Shown one piece after another: positions 1-8,030 of a stretch of DNA of 20,466 bases (its first letter is position 1; each line of letters begins with the position of its first letter). This DNA comes from an uncultured bacterium (GTDB lineage: Bacteria; Fidelibacterota; Marinisomatia; Marinisomatales; UBA1611). A program made the translations under genes and the position numbers. The notes beneath the pieces were generated by a model that was not told where the DNA came from, made no database searches, and was given only the letters and a program-made list of their open reading frames with translations. The stretch spans positions 1 to 20,466 of the forward strand of contig CALKMQ010000112.1 of assembly GCA_938092125.1 (NCBI GenBank), written 5' to 3'.

Positions 1-750
1 CAAACCTGTAACTTTATTAATAACCTTAACTGGTATTTCTACGACAATTCGTTCACTAATTTGTTGAATATTTAGTGAAAATTGAACCTTTTTTTCTGAG
101 TATTTAATCAATCGATTATCTATTATTAACCCGATTTTTGAACTCGTGAATTTTGACAAATTTTCTAAAGTATCAATGATAGTTTTAACGTCAAAAATCT
201 TCTCCAACTCTATTTTTGGACCCGTTAAAGTAATACTGTCTGGATTAAAAACAATTTTCCCAACTTGGACATGACCATCTTTTGTTATTTTTTCAATATT
301 TGAAATCACTGGAACTTTTTTTTCCACTATTTCATCTAAACTGATTTTAATTCGATTGGGATATATGACTTCTACAAAACTAACATTATAAGACGATGGA
401 AGGACAACCTTTCTTGGGTTTTTATCAAAGTATTCATTTAAAATAAACTCATATTGCTGAGAAATCCCGTCAAGATCAAGCACTAGCTTAAAATTAGCGA
501 AGTTTTGCAAAATGTAACTTTTAAAAAGGTCTCTTCCTTTTCCCTTAATCATTACGGATGCATAATCAGGCACTTCTTCTAAATAGGTTTTTTGGGAATT
601 AAGATTCCTTGCTTCAATTGGAATATCAAGCACCATAGAGTATTGATTACCACTAATTACAAATAACCATAACAAGGTAGCTAAACTAAAAGCTCCTACT
701 GGAAAAAAGAAATTTTGAAGAAATGAGCTTATTGAATGATTTTTGTTCAT
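1..750 (-). CDS. YbbR/CdaR-like protein, C-terminus cut by window edge
   Basis: The minus-strand frame is open from an ATG at 750 to base 1, giving 250 codons with no stop, so the C-terminus lies outside the window. The protein starts MNKNHSISSF, has one hydrophobic segment at about residues 13-33 (FFFPVGAFSLATLLWLFVI), and continues as beta-rich repeats of about 80-90 residues with phrases such as LDIPIEARNL, VMIKGKGRDL and KKVPVISNIEKI. One N-terminal membrane anchor followed by extracytoplasmic YbbR repeats is the layout of YbbR/CdaR proteins, which in Firmicutes modulate the c-di-AMP cyclase CdaA. Whether the same partner exists here is unknown, because any cyclase gene is off-window. It starts 44 bases downstream of the rpsA stop on the same strand and is probably co-transcribed. 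The family assignment rests on architecture and sequence feel, not on a catalytic motif. Confidence 0.75.
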   Translation of the reverse strand, partial: MNKNHSISSFLQNFFFPVGAFSLATLLWLFVISGNQYSMVLDIPIEARNLNSQKTYLEEVPDYASVMIKGKGRDLFKSYILQNFANFKLVLDLDGISQQYEFILNEYFDKNPRKVVLPSSYNVSFVEVIYPNRIKISLDEIVEKKVPVISNIEKITKDGHVQVGKIVFNPDSITLTGPKIELEKIFDVKTIIDTLENLSKFTSSKIGLIIDNRLIKYSEKKVQFSLNIQQISERIVVEIPVKVINKVTGL

Positions 751-794
751 TGATTCAAAAAATCTTTAATAAGATTCATTTTAAGATCAGAGTT

Positions 795-2696
795 TCATTC
801 TGATTCAGTCGGTTTATCTTCTTTTTCAGCTTCAAGAGCATTGTCTAAAAGTTCTTGAGGTATATCTATTTTCCCACCAGTCTCTATTTTTTGATTCTTT
901 AAATAGTCCTTAACTTCATCCGTGGCAGTTTGAGTACTACCGCCACCAGCAAGTTCTTCTTTAAACAAAATTATTTTTTTGTCATCAGGAGATACTTTCA
1001 TCACTATGCCAGATAAATTAGCGCCGACTTCATATTGACTAGCAAGAGACCTGCGATCTTTTTTAGACATTTTTCCAAATGGAATTATTCCTTCAACATC
1101 CATATCAAGCTGTATAATTATCCCTTTATCTAAAATTCTTATGATTTCACCACTGACCTCTTTTCCAGATTCAAAATATTCTACTATGCTTTGCCAAGGG
1201 TCATCCTCAAGTTGCTTCATGCCAAGTGAAATTTTTCGATTTTCTCTTGAAACCTCTAAAATGATTACTTCGACTTCCTGACCTTTTTCCAATACATTCT
1301 TTGCATGCCTCACCACCTTAGTCCAAGATAAATCAGAAACATGAACTAGGCCATCAATGCCTTCTTTTAGCTCAATGAACGCACCAAATTGTGTCAAGTT
1401 TTGAACTTTACCTGAATATTTGGTGCCAACTTCAAACTCTTTTTCTATTTCATCCCATGGATCAGGAGTCAGCTGCTTGACACCAAGGCTGATTTTTCTT
1501 TCATTAGAATCAATTGATATTACCTTTGCCTCAACTTTATCCCCCATGGAATATTCTTCTGATGGATTTTTTATATGCCTGGTCCACGAAATTTCAGAAA
1601 CATGGATTAACCCTTCAACACCAGGTTCAATTTCAATAAAAGCTCCATAATTCGTTAAACTTACAATTGTACCTTTAACAGTCGCACCGATAGGGTATTT
1701 AATGTCAACTTCTTCCCAGGGATGAGGAGTTAATTGTTTTAATCCAAGTGAAACACGTTTTCTTTCAGCATCATATTCAATAACTTTTACAGTTATATCA
1801 TCATTAAGATTTATCATTTCTGAGGGATGATTTACTCTACCCCAAGATAAATCTGTGATGTGAAGCAACCCGTCAATACCACCTAAATCTACAAAAACTC
1901 CAAAATCTGTAATGTTTTTAACTCTACCTTCCATAATAGAGCCAATTTCAATTTCTTCAAATAAGGCAGCCCTTTGTTCAACTAAGCTTTCCTCAAGTAT
2001 CATTTTGTGAGATACAACGATATTTTTTCTAGCTTCATTAAGTTTTACGATTCTTAAGTCTATTTCTTTATCAACGTATACATCAAAATCTGTTATAGGT
2101 CTAACATCTAATTGTGAACCTGGCAAGAATGCTTGAACTGCACCTAAATCAACAATCATACCACCTTTGATTCTTCTGATTATTTTTCCAGTAATAACTG
2201 CTTCCTCTTCATAAGCTTTGATTAAACTTTGCCATTTAAGCATAAAATCTGCTTTTTCTTTAGAAAGAATTGTGTTGCCACTTGAATCTTCAAGGTACTC
2301 TAGATAAACCTCTACTTGATCTCCGATAGCTGGTAAACTATCTTCACTAAATTCACTTCTATCTATGATACCTTCAGACTTAAAGCCAATATCAATAAGA
2401 ACATCTCTATCATTCATACCAACTACGCGGCCATTGATTAACTGATGTTCTGATATATCTTTTAGAGTGCTAGCATAAGCTTCACTAAGCTCGACTTCTT
2501 CAACTGCACTCTCTACCTGGCCTTCAAGTTCATCAGATGCGATTATTTTTACATCTTCAAATAATGAACTACTTAAATAATTTTTTAATTCTTTCTCATC
2601 AACAGAAGGCGTTTTATCTACGCTGGTTTCATCTTCAATTATTTTTGAATTATCAACCTCTTCAACTGAATTATCACTTATCATTTCATTTAACAT
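795..2696 (-). CDS. rpsA: 30S ribosomal protein S1, six S1 domains
   Basis: The 633-residue product carries six consecutive S1/OB-fold RNA-binding domains at about residues 86-147, 165-232, 250-320, 335-407, 422-495 and 510-578. The central ones show the classic pattern (GRVKNITDFGVFVDLGGIDGLLHITDLSW and two near copies, each ending in a KRVSLGLKQL-type strand). S1 binds the 30S subunit and captures mRNA for initiation. It has an acidic N-terminal extension of about 85 residues before the first domain and an acidic tail (EKEDKPTESE), making it longer than the 557-residue E. coli protein but similar to S1 of FCB bacteria. Its ATG overlaps the cmk stop by one base (TAATG), so the two are probably translationally coupled; cmk-rpsA is a conserved pairing in many bacteria. 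Because of the coupling I use the first ATG; Met5 is an alternative. Confidence 0.96.
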   Translation of the reverse strand: MLNEMISDNSVEEVDNSKIIEDETSVDKTPSVDEKELKNYLSSSLFEDVKIIASDELEGQVESAVEEVELSEAYASTLKDISEHQLINGRVVGMNDRDVLIDIGFKSEGIIDRSEFSEDSLPAIGDQVEVYLEYLEDSSGNTILSKEKADFMLKWQSLIKAYEEEAVITGKIIRRIKGGMIVDLGAVQAFLPGSQLDVRPITDFDVYVDKEIDLRIVKLNEARKNIVVSHKMILEESLVEQRAALFEEIEIGSIMEGRVKNITDFGVFVDLGGIDGLLHITDLSWGRVNHPSEMINLNDDITVKVIEYDAERKRVSLGLKQLTPHPWEEVDIKYPIGATVKGTIVSLTNYGAFIEIEPGVEGLIHVSEISWTRHIKNPSEEYSMGDKVEAKVISIDSNERKISLGVKQLTPDPWDEIEKEFEVGTKYSGKVQNLTQFGAFIELKEGIDGLVHVSDLSWTKVVRHAKNVLEKGQEVEVIILEVSRENRKISLGMKQLEDDPWQSIVEYFESGKEVSGEIIRILDKGIIIQLDMDVEGIIPFGKMSKKDRRSLASQYEVGANLSGIVMKVSPDDKKIILFKEELAGGGSTQTATDEVKDYLKNQKIETGGKIDIPQELLDNALEAEKEDKPTESE

Positions 2697-3370
2697 TAAT
2701 ATAATGTCCTTTTTTGTTTAACTGTATTTACGATTTTATCTATCACCTCATTGATAGTTAAATATGTTGTATCTATAACTAAAGCATCTTTTGCTTTTAT
2801 TAAAGGCGAGTGATTTCTTGTCGAATCTTTATAATCTCGAACTCTCAAATCATCTAAAACATTATCCAACTCAGTTGCACTTCTATCCCCAGAACGGACT
2901 AATTCAATTAGCCTCCGCTCAGCTCTTGATTTTTCATCTGCAGTCATAAAGAATTTAAAATCTGCGTCTGGAAAAACGACTGTACCAATATCTCTACCTT
3001 CAAGAATGCAATCTGTATCACTTGCCATCTGTCTTTGGATTTTCACCATAAATTCCCTAATAATTTTTATCGCGCTAACTTCACTAACGTTTTCACTAAT
3101 AATATTAGTACGAATAAGAGAAGTAACATTATTATTATTAAGTATTAAATCTGTTCCTTTTTTTGAAATAGAAAATCTTAAATTTAAAGATTCCAAAAAA
3201 TTCGTAATTGATTTGGTATCTTTAAAACTTATCTGATTACTAATTAATCCATAAGTAACAGCTCTGTACATAGATCCTGTGTCAAGATGAGTGATATTCA
3301 GGGCTTTGGCTACGCCAATTGCTGCTGTACTTTTACCAGAAGCAGCGGGTCCATCAATAGCAACTATCAT
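2696..3370 (-). CDS. cmk: Cytidylate kinase
   Basis: Cytidylate kinase phosphorylates CMP and dCMP with ATP in pyrimidine nucleotide recycling. The 224-residue protein begins MIVAIDGPAASGKST, which is the P-loop at residues 7-15. It contains LDTGSMYRA (29-37), the family motif GRDIGTVVFPDAD (125-137) and the C-terminal RDYKDSTRNHSPL segment (178-190) that lines the nucleotide site. Length matches the bacterial monofunctional family (about 220-230). Its stop overlaps the rpsA start. The 78 bases upstream, before the end of the pseudouridine synthase gene, form the largest gap in the minus-strand cluster, so a separate cmk-rpsA promoter is possible, although I see no convincing -35/-10 pair there. 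Confidence 0.97.
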   Translation of the reverse strand: MIVAIDGPAASGKSTAAIGVAKALNITHLDTGSMYRAVTYGLISNQISFKDTKSITNFLESLNLRFSISKKGTDLILNNNNVTSLIRTNIISENVSEVSAIKIIREFMVKIQRQMASDTDCILEGRDIGTVVFPDADFKFFMTADEKSRAERRLIELVRSGDRSATELDNVLDDLRVRDYKDSTRNHSPLIKAKDALVIDTTYLTINEVIDKIVNTVKQKRTLY

Positions 3371-3448
3371 TTTATTTTAACTCTCAATAAGCCGGCAAAT
3401 TTACTAGAAAATTTGGTCATTGGCAAAATATGAAATAATAACACTCTT

Positions 3449-4153
3449 TTAAACTGTTTTTTTTAAACGATTAATTTCTTTTTCATTTAACAATCGGGAT
3501 TGTCCTAATTTTAGGTCACCGATATGTACACTACCAAAACTGATCCTATTTAAAGAAAATAATTTTATCTTAACAGAACGGAAAATTCGTCGAACTTCTC
3601 TTTTTTTTCCCTGTTTAAGCTCCAACCTAGCTTCACATCTTCCTTTTATGAGTTTTTGACTAATAACTTTAGCTCTTCCAATTTCTCCGTCGCCAATGCT
3701 TAATCCTCTAGTAATTCGATTTAATTTACGAGCGTCAATCACTTTTTCTATTATTACATCATATTGTCTAGGAATTTGATTTTTAGGGTGAGTTAAATAC
3801 TGATGCAAATCGCCGTCATTCGTTAACAGCAAGAGGCCAGTAGTATCTTTATCTAATCTCCCAACCGGAGCTAAACGTTTATTTGACTTTATATAATTCA
3901 TAACTGTTTTCCTTGCGAAAGGATCAGAAACTGTTGTTATTACATTTTTTGGTTTATTAAAAATAATAACGATTTTTTCATCATCAATTTTTAAAAGCTT
4001 GCCATCATATCTAACTTCATCCTGACTTTTTACTTGATATGCCGGATCAAAAATAATTTCATTATTTACGGTAGCCATTGCCATTTTTATAAGTTCATCA
4101 GATTTTCTACGCGATGCGATTCCTGATTTTGCTAAAAACTTATTTAATCTCAT
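3449..4153 (-). CDS. rluB: RluB/RsuA-family rRNA pseudouridine synthase
   Basis: The 234-residue protein has an N-terminal S4 RNA-binding domain (MRLNKFLAKSGIASRRKSDE, residues 1-20 and on to about 60). The catalytic domain follows, with GRLDKDTTGLLLLTNDGD at 98-115, where Asp101 is the expected catalytic aspartate. Family motifs near the C-terminus include LELKQGKKREVRRIFR. These enzymes isomerise a specific uridine in 23S or 16S rRNA. The exact target (RluB, RluE/F or RsuA type) cannot be read from sequence alone; rluB is preferred because an scpA-scpB-rluB order is common in other phyla. The ATG lies two bases beyond the scpB stop, with a purine-rich stretch (GAAGAAGAG) inside the scpB end acting as a likely ribosome site. 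Confidence 0.88.
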   Translation of the reverse strand: MRLNKFLAKSGIASRRKSDELIKMAMATVNNEIIFDPAYQVKSQDEVRYDGKLLKIDDEKIVIIFNKPKNVITTVSDPFARKTVMNYIKSNKRLAPVGRLDKDTTGLLLLTNDGDLHQYLTHPKNQIPRQYDVIIEKVIDARKLNRITRGLSIGDGEIGRAKVISQKLIKGRCEARLELKQGKKREVRRIFRSVKIKLFSLNRISFGSVHIGDLKLGQSRLLNEKEINRLKKTV

Positions 4154-4155
4154 TT

Positions 4156-4758
4156 TTACTCTTCTTCACTGCTTAAATTATTTTGATTACCGTTATCAAA
4201 GACGGCAATTTGCTCTCCAAGACTAGGGTCAGATTCTATAAGTTCTTCAACTTCTTTTAACTTCGGCATATCTGTTAGACGGTTAATACCAAACTTCTCT
4301 AAGAATAGTTTAGTCGTAGAGTAAAGAAGAGGCCTTCCAGGTCCTGCTCCACGACCTTTAATCATTATTAAATTTCTTGATAGCAAAGTTTTTAGAACTC
4401 CTGAAGAGTCGACACCACGAATAGCTTCAACATCATATTTACCTATTGGCTGTTTATATGCAATAATAGCTAGCGTGTCTAATGCCGCAGCAGAAAGTAT
4501 TAATTTATTTGATTTTCCCAACAGTCTACTAATCCAAGCATCAAATTCAGAATTTGTCACAAGTTGAAACCCACCAGCGATAGCTTTAATTTTGTAAGGC
4601 CTATCATGCGAAGAATAAAACTCATTAAGTCTTTCAATTGATTCTTTAAGCGATGGTGGTGAACTATCAAATACTTTATTTAAAATAACTTGACTTAATG
4701 GCTCTGAACTTGCAAACAATAATGATTCGATAATTTGATCTAATTCTTTATCTGTCAT
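4156..4758 (-). CDS. scpB: Segregation and condensation protein B
   Basis: ScpB is the winged-helix (kite) subunit of the SMC-ScpAB condensin-like complex that organises and segregates the chromosome. The 200-residue product contains two predicted winged-helix regions. The second includes the hallmark ALDTLAIIAYKQPIGKYDVE, then EAIRGVDSSGVLKTLL, and GRPLLYSTTKLFLEKFG. The C-terminus is acidic and probably disordered (NNLSSEEE). It lies 6 bases after scpA and 2 bases before the pseudouridine synthase, consistent with one transcript. No strong Shine-Dalgarno sequence precedes its ATG, so re-initiation after scpA is likely. The smc gene is not in this window. Confidence 0.95.
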   Translation of the reverse strand: MTDKELDQIIESLLFASSEPLSQVILNKVFDSSPPSLKESIERLNEFYSSHDRPYKIKAIAGGFQLVTNSEFDAWISRLLGKSNKLILSAAALDTLAIIAYKQPIGKYDVEAIRGVDSSGVLKTLLSRNLIMIKGRGAGPGRPLLYSTTKLFLEKFGINRLTDMPKLKEVEELIESDPSLGEQIAVFDNGNQNNLSSEEE

Positions 4759-4764
4759 GACAAG

Positions 4765-5487
4765 CTAAGTAATAACTATTTTTTGGAGCTCTAATTCTCC
4801 AAAGATTTCATCTTGAACAATACTACACGCGCCTTCTCTTACTAAATCTAAAATAGCTAGAAAAGTCACAACAACTTTCATTCGAGTATTCAATTTGGTT
4901 AAAATTGTAGAAAATCTAAGTCTTCCTTGGCCATCAAAATGTTTAAAAAGAAAACTTTTTTGATCTTCAAGTTTTACAAGCTCTCTGCTGAGCTCGAATT
5001 GAGTTACCACAGGCATATTGTCGATTGCATTTTTAAAAACTTTAGCCAAATCAAAAAGAGAAATATTTATAATTATATTTTCTTCACCTTTTAAATGCTC
5101 TTCGCTAATAATGGTATCTAACTGCCTAGAAAAGTTTAGTTCTCTTTTTTTAGATAAGTTTTTTAATAAATTAGCTGCCTCTTTAAAACGTTTATATTCA
5201 ATTAGCTGCTGAATTAGTTCAGTTCTAGGATCCATTATTTCACCATCATCATCAAGTTCTGGTCGGGGCAATAGCAACTTTGCTTTTATTCGCATTAATG
5301 AAGATGCCATTACAATAAAATCTCCAGCAATATGAAGGTGTACTTTCTTCCATTCTTCAATAGTATTAATAAACTCTTTTGTAATTTTTGAAATAGGTAT
5401 GTCGTAAATATTTAATTCATCTCTTCTAATAAAATATAGAAGTAAATCAATTGGGCCTTCAAAATTGTTTAATTGTACTTTATACAT
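4765..5487 (-). CDS. scpA: Segregation and condensation protein A
   Basis: ScpA is the kleisin that bridges the two SMC heads and binds ScpB. The 240-residue product has the N-terminal kleisin signature FEGPIDLLLYFIRRDELNIYDIPI (from residue 9). The conserved helix region GDFIVMASSLMRIKAKLLLPRPE follows, then a charged middle part, and a C-terminal winged-helix segment ending VQDEIFGELELQKIVIT. The length is normal for the family (about 240-270). Its ATG directly abuts the trpS stop (TAAATG), and scpB follows 6 bases downstream, so trpS-scpA-scpB should be translated from one message. Confidence 0.95.
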   Translation of the reverse strand: MYKVQLNNFEGPIDLLLYFIRRDELNIYDIPISKITKEFINTIEEWKKVHLHIAGDFIVMASSLMRIKAKLLLPRPELDDDGEIMDPRTELIQQLIEYKRFKEAANLLKNLSKKRELNFSRQLDTIISEEHLKGEENIIINISLFDLAKVFKNAIDNMPVVTQFELSRELVKLEDQKSFLFKHFDGQGRLRFSTILTKLNTRMKVVVTFLAILDLVREGACSIVQDEIFGELELQKIVIT

Positions 5488-6465
5488 TTAATAATTGAGA
5501 CCCATCGCAGTTCTTATTTTGGCTATGTATTCATCAGCTACCTTAGATGCCTTGTTCTTTCCAATCTCAAGCGTCTTATAAACAAAATCCAAATTTTTTG
5601 ATAATTGAGTTCTCTTTTCACGAAATGGCGAAAAATATTCAATCGTTTTTTCAAATAATTCGTGCTTAAGATCTCCGTACCTCAAGCCTGGCGTATCATA
5701 CCTATCATTTAACAACTTTTTCTCCTCATTATCGAGAAACATAGAATAAATTTGAAAAAGCGGAGTATCTTTATCTTTAGGTTCATTAATACCAGCAGAA
5801 TCTGTTAGTATTGACATTACTGCTTTTTTAATTGTTTTTTCTTCTGCAAAGATAGGAATTGTATTACCATAGGATTTGCTCATTTTTTGACCATCAATTC
5901 CAGGAACCAACTTAGTATTCTGGTTTATACTAGCTTCAGGAATAACAAGAATATCTCCGTAAGTATTATTAAACTTTATTGCGATATCTCTAGTTATCTC
6001 TAAATGCTGCTTCTGATCTTTTCCAACTGGCACTATATCACTACCGTAAAGCAATATGTCTGCAGCCATTAAAACGGGGTAAGAAAAAAGACCCATGTGT
6101 GGCTTTAACCCTTTTTCAATTTTATCTTTATAAGATGTTGACCGCTCCATCAACCCTACACCCGCCACGTTCGATAACAACCAAGTAAGTTCGGTTACCT
6201 GCGGGACATCAGATTGTACCCAAAAAGTAGATTTCTCTGGATCCATGCCAAGCGCTAAGAAGTCTAATGCAGCATTCATTGTATTGTCTTTAAGCTCATT
6301 CTTATCGTGAATAGTTGTTAATGCATGATAATTAACAATGAAGCAAAACAACTCGTTGGCTTCCTGATAATCAATCATTCTAGACATCATGCCGAAATAA
6401 TTTCCTAGGTGCAACTTACCAGATGGCTGTATACCGCTTAATACTCTTTTTTTATTAATGCTCAT
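5488..6465 (-). CDS. trpS: Tryptophanyl-tRNA synthetase
   Basis: This class I aminoacyl-tRNA synthetase charges tRNA-Trp. The 325-residue product shows the HIGH-type motif in PSGKLHLGNYFG (residues 14-25), the region GSDIVPVGKDQKQHLEITRD (141-160) that contacts the adenylate, and an intact KMSKS loop (194-198, in DGQKMSKSYGN). Length is typical of bacterial TrpRS (about 325-340). It sits between the HNH nuclease gene (6 bases upstream) and scpA (abutting). I see no T-box or trp leader ahead of it, as expected for an internal operon gene. Confidence 0.97.
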   Translation of the reverse strand: MSINKKRVLSGIQPSGKLHLGNYFGMMSRMIDYQEANELFCFIVNYHALTTIHDKNELKDNTMNAALDFLALGMDPEKSTFWVQSDVPQVTELTWLLSNVAGVGLMERSTSYKDKIEKGLKPHMGLFSYPVLMAADILLYGSDIVPVGKDQKQHLEITRDIAIKFNNTYGDILVIPEASINQNTKLVPGIDGQKMSKSYGNTIPIFAEEKTIKKAVMSILTDSAGINEPKDKDTPLFQIYSMFLDNEEKKLLNDRYDTPGLRYGDLKHELFEKTIEYFSPFREKRTQLSKNLDFVYKTLEIGKNKASKVADEYIAKIRTAMGLNY

Positions 6466-6471
6466 AAAATG

Positions 6472-7011
6472 TTAATTCATAGGCTCCATAAATAAATAAG
6501 GTCTCCAATCTGCTTGCTTTTTTTTGACTAATCGCTGAAAATAATGAATGCGGTTTGGCCTTTTAGGCTTTTTAAGAAGAGGCATTTTTGCTTCCTCTGG
6601 AGTTTTTTCTCCTTTTGTCTGGTTACAATTTTTGCATGCAGCAACAAGATTCTCCCAGCTATCTAATCCATTCCTGAATTTTGGGATGACATGATCTACA
6701 GTCAAAGCCTTGCTTTGAATGCCACAATACTGGCATTTGTGACCATCCCGGGCTAAAATATTTTTCCTGCTGATTTCAACCGCCATATTATTATTTTTAA
6801 TATAAGTTTTAATTTTTATTACACTTGGAAGATTAAGTGATAATGAAGGACTATTAATTTTATCATCATAATTAGACAATACATCAATCTTATTTAAAAA
6901 ATAAAGAGAAATTGCTCTTTTTGCAGTACAAATAGTCATTGGCGAATAATTAGCATTTAGCACTAAAACAGCACTACTGAGCAAGTTATTGTTTGAAAAA
7001 ATCGTTTTCAT
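6472..7011 (-). CDS. HNH endonuclease family protein
   Basis: The 179-residue protein has a C-terminal HNH/zinc module. CQYC (Cys93, Cys96) and CKNC (Cys126, Cys129) are the probable zinc ligands. The core VDHVIPKFRNGLDSWENLVAAC (105-126) supplies the catalytic His107 and the Asn of the HNH fold. The N-terminal 80 residues (VLVLNANYSPMTICTAKRAISLYFLNKIDVL) form a domain common to housekeeping HNH proteins of cyanobacteria and FCB bacteria whose substrate is unknown. The gene overlaps the upstream NlpC/P60 gene by 4 bases (ATGA) and lies 6 bases ahead of trpS. It has no restriction or phage neighbours, so a genome-maintenance role is more likely than defence, but this is inference. Confidence 0.85.
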   Translation of the reverse strand: MKTIFSNNNLLSSAVLVLNANYSPMTICTAKRAISLYFLNKIDVLSNYDDKINSPSLSLNLPSVIKIKTYIKNNNMAVEISRKNILARDGHKCQYCGIQSKALTVDHVIPKFRNGLDSWENLVAACKNCNQTKGEKTPEEAKMPLLKKPKRPNRIHYFQRLVKKKQADWRPYLFMEPMN

Positions 7012-7760
7012 TTATTCAAATTTACAGAAACTGAACAGGTATGCATGTACATATCTCTTAATTTTTTATTCCCACTTTCTGTGCTATCAAAAGATTCTTC
7101 TTTTACCCACCCTTGACAATGAATTAAGTTAAAACCACCACTTGAAATACCTACATGAGATATTTTTCCACCTTTTCCGAAAAAATGTAAATCACCAGGA
7201 CTACTTTCCCCGGCATCAATTCTTGAATCGTGAAAGAAATTGGATTGTGCTCCAGAATCTCTTGGTAGAAGCAAACCTAATAATAAAAATATTGTCTGCA
7301 CAAAGCCGGAACAATCAAACCCTCCAGATGTTTTTCCTCCCCACCTATATGGACTACCTAACAAACTTCTCGCATATTTTAAAACATTATTTGTATTCAT
7401 TGCGTTTAAAATTTTTAAAGGCTTATTATTATAAATATAGGTCTCTCCATTTATAGTAATAAAATCATCACCTACCTTAGATACTCTACTGCCAAACGGT
7501 AAAGGATGCTTATCTAAAACAATATAATTACAACTAGTAGATGATTTTTCAAAAGTACCATAAAATTCTTTAACCCAACTAGTATATCCATCCTCCTGTC
7601 TAATATATAACCAATCATCTTTAGTATCTTTTACCTCGACGCATTCACCAAAAACGGCTTCTGTAACTTTCGATGAATCAAAAGAATGGTTTGAATAACA
7701 TGGAGCTATTAATGATCTTATTATAAAATTTTTATTGCGATTAAGCATTATACACCGCAT
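7008..7760 (-). CDS. NlpC/P60-family cysteine peptidase with N-terminal SH3-like domain
   Basis: The 250-residue product is a predicted peptidoglycan endopeptidase. An SH3-like segment at about residues 25-70 (VFGECVEVKDTKDDWLYIRQEDGYTSWV) precedes the NlpC/P60 domain (about 122-240). The catalytic set is visible: Cys150 in GGFDCSGFVQTIF, His202 in KISHVGI and His214 in LIHC. No signal peptide or membrane segment is evident, so export is unexplained and it may act on recycled muropeptides, as cytoplasmic dipeptide hydrolases of this layout do. Start choice: AGGAG abuts the first ATG (7760) with no spacer, whereas an in-frame ATG at 7748 (Met5) has a 12-base spacer; either is possible. It is the first gene of the minus-strand cluster and overlaps the HNH gene by 4 bases. 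Confidence 0.85.
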   Translation of the reverse strand: MRCIMLNRNKNFIIRSLIAPCYSNHSFDSSKVTEAVFGECVEVKDTKDDWLYIRQEDGYTSWVKEFYGTFEKSSTSCNYIVLDKHPLPFGSRVSKVGDDFITINGETYIYNNKPLKILNAMNTNNVLKYARSLLGSPYRWGGKTSGGFDCSGFVQTIFLLLGLLLPRDSGAQSNFFHDSRIDAGESSPGDLHFFGKGGKISHVGISSGGFNLIHCQGWVKEESFDSTESGNKKLRDMYMHTCSVSVNLNK

Positions 7761-7837
7761 CTCCTAATTGCTACTGAATTGTAAAAAAATAACATATTCA
7801 ATATTTTATTTTTAAATAAATGATAATTAAATTTAAC

Positions 7838-7843
7838 TATAAA
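7838..7843 (+). promoter_or_regulatory. Possible -10 element before the cobalamin riboswitch
   Basis: TATAAA lies 7 bases before the start of the riboswitch P1 stem, in a very AT-rich stretch (7761-7849) that also separates the divergent NlpC/P60 cluster. No good -35 is visible at the expected distance. The call rests on position relative to the riboswitch more than on sequence. Confidence 0.3.
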
Positions 7844-7849
7844 ATAAAT

Positions 7850-7989
7850 ATACAAAAGGGAAGTCTGTTTGAATCAGGCACAGTCCCCGCTACTGTAATT
7901 GTAGAATGCAAGGTTTTATATGCCATTTTCATTATTTGAAGAGAAGGTAAACCTTGCTGATACTACATGAGTCAGGAAACCTTACGTAT
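7850..7989 (+). ncRNA. Cobalamin (B12) riboswitch
   Basis: The conserved core of cobalamin riboswitches is readable: GGGAAGTC at 7858-7865, a GTCCCCGCTACTGTAA block at 7883-7898, and the B12-box-like GTCAGGAAACC at 7971-7981. Pairing supports it. P1 can form between 7850-7859 and 7980-7989 (AAGG with CCTT, ATAC with GTAT, two mismatches between). A perfect 9-bp stem pairs GCAAGGTTT (7908-7916) with AAACCTTGC (7949-7957). A small hairpin CAGT-CCCCGCT-ACTG (7881-7895) matches the P5/L5 position. Cobalamin binding normally represses the downstream gene. The element lies 41 bases ahead of the BtuG-like lipoprotein gene and points toward it. Confidence 0.95.
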
Positions 7990-8012
7990 GCTTATACAAA
8001 TAATAATAACTA

Positions 8013-8029
8013 ACTTTCGGGAGAAAAGT
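8013..8029 (+). promoter_or_regulatory. Expression-platform hairpin carrying the Shine-Dalgarno sequence (L13-like)
   Basis: ACTTT (8013-8017) pairs with AAAGT (8025-8029), leaving a 7-base loop CGGGAGA. That loop holds the ribosome-binding site GGGAG (8019-8023), 7 bases before the ATG at 8031. In cobalamin riboswitches a downstream loop (L13) kisses loop L5. Here CGGG (8018-8021) is complementary to CCCG (7886-7889) in the L5 loop, so kissing would mask the ribosome-binding site. The base complementarity is seen directly; the regulatory reading is inference from the known mechanism. There is no T-tract, so translational control is favoured over termination. Confidence 0.65.
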
Positions 8030-8030
8030 C

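Noticed and set aside
7142..7456. A plus-strand open frame of 104 codons opposite the NlpC/P60 gene
   Set aside because: It lies wholly antisense to a gene with intact catalytic residues, and its translation shows no recognisable domain; AT-rich third positions explain the open frame.
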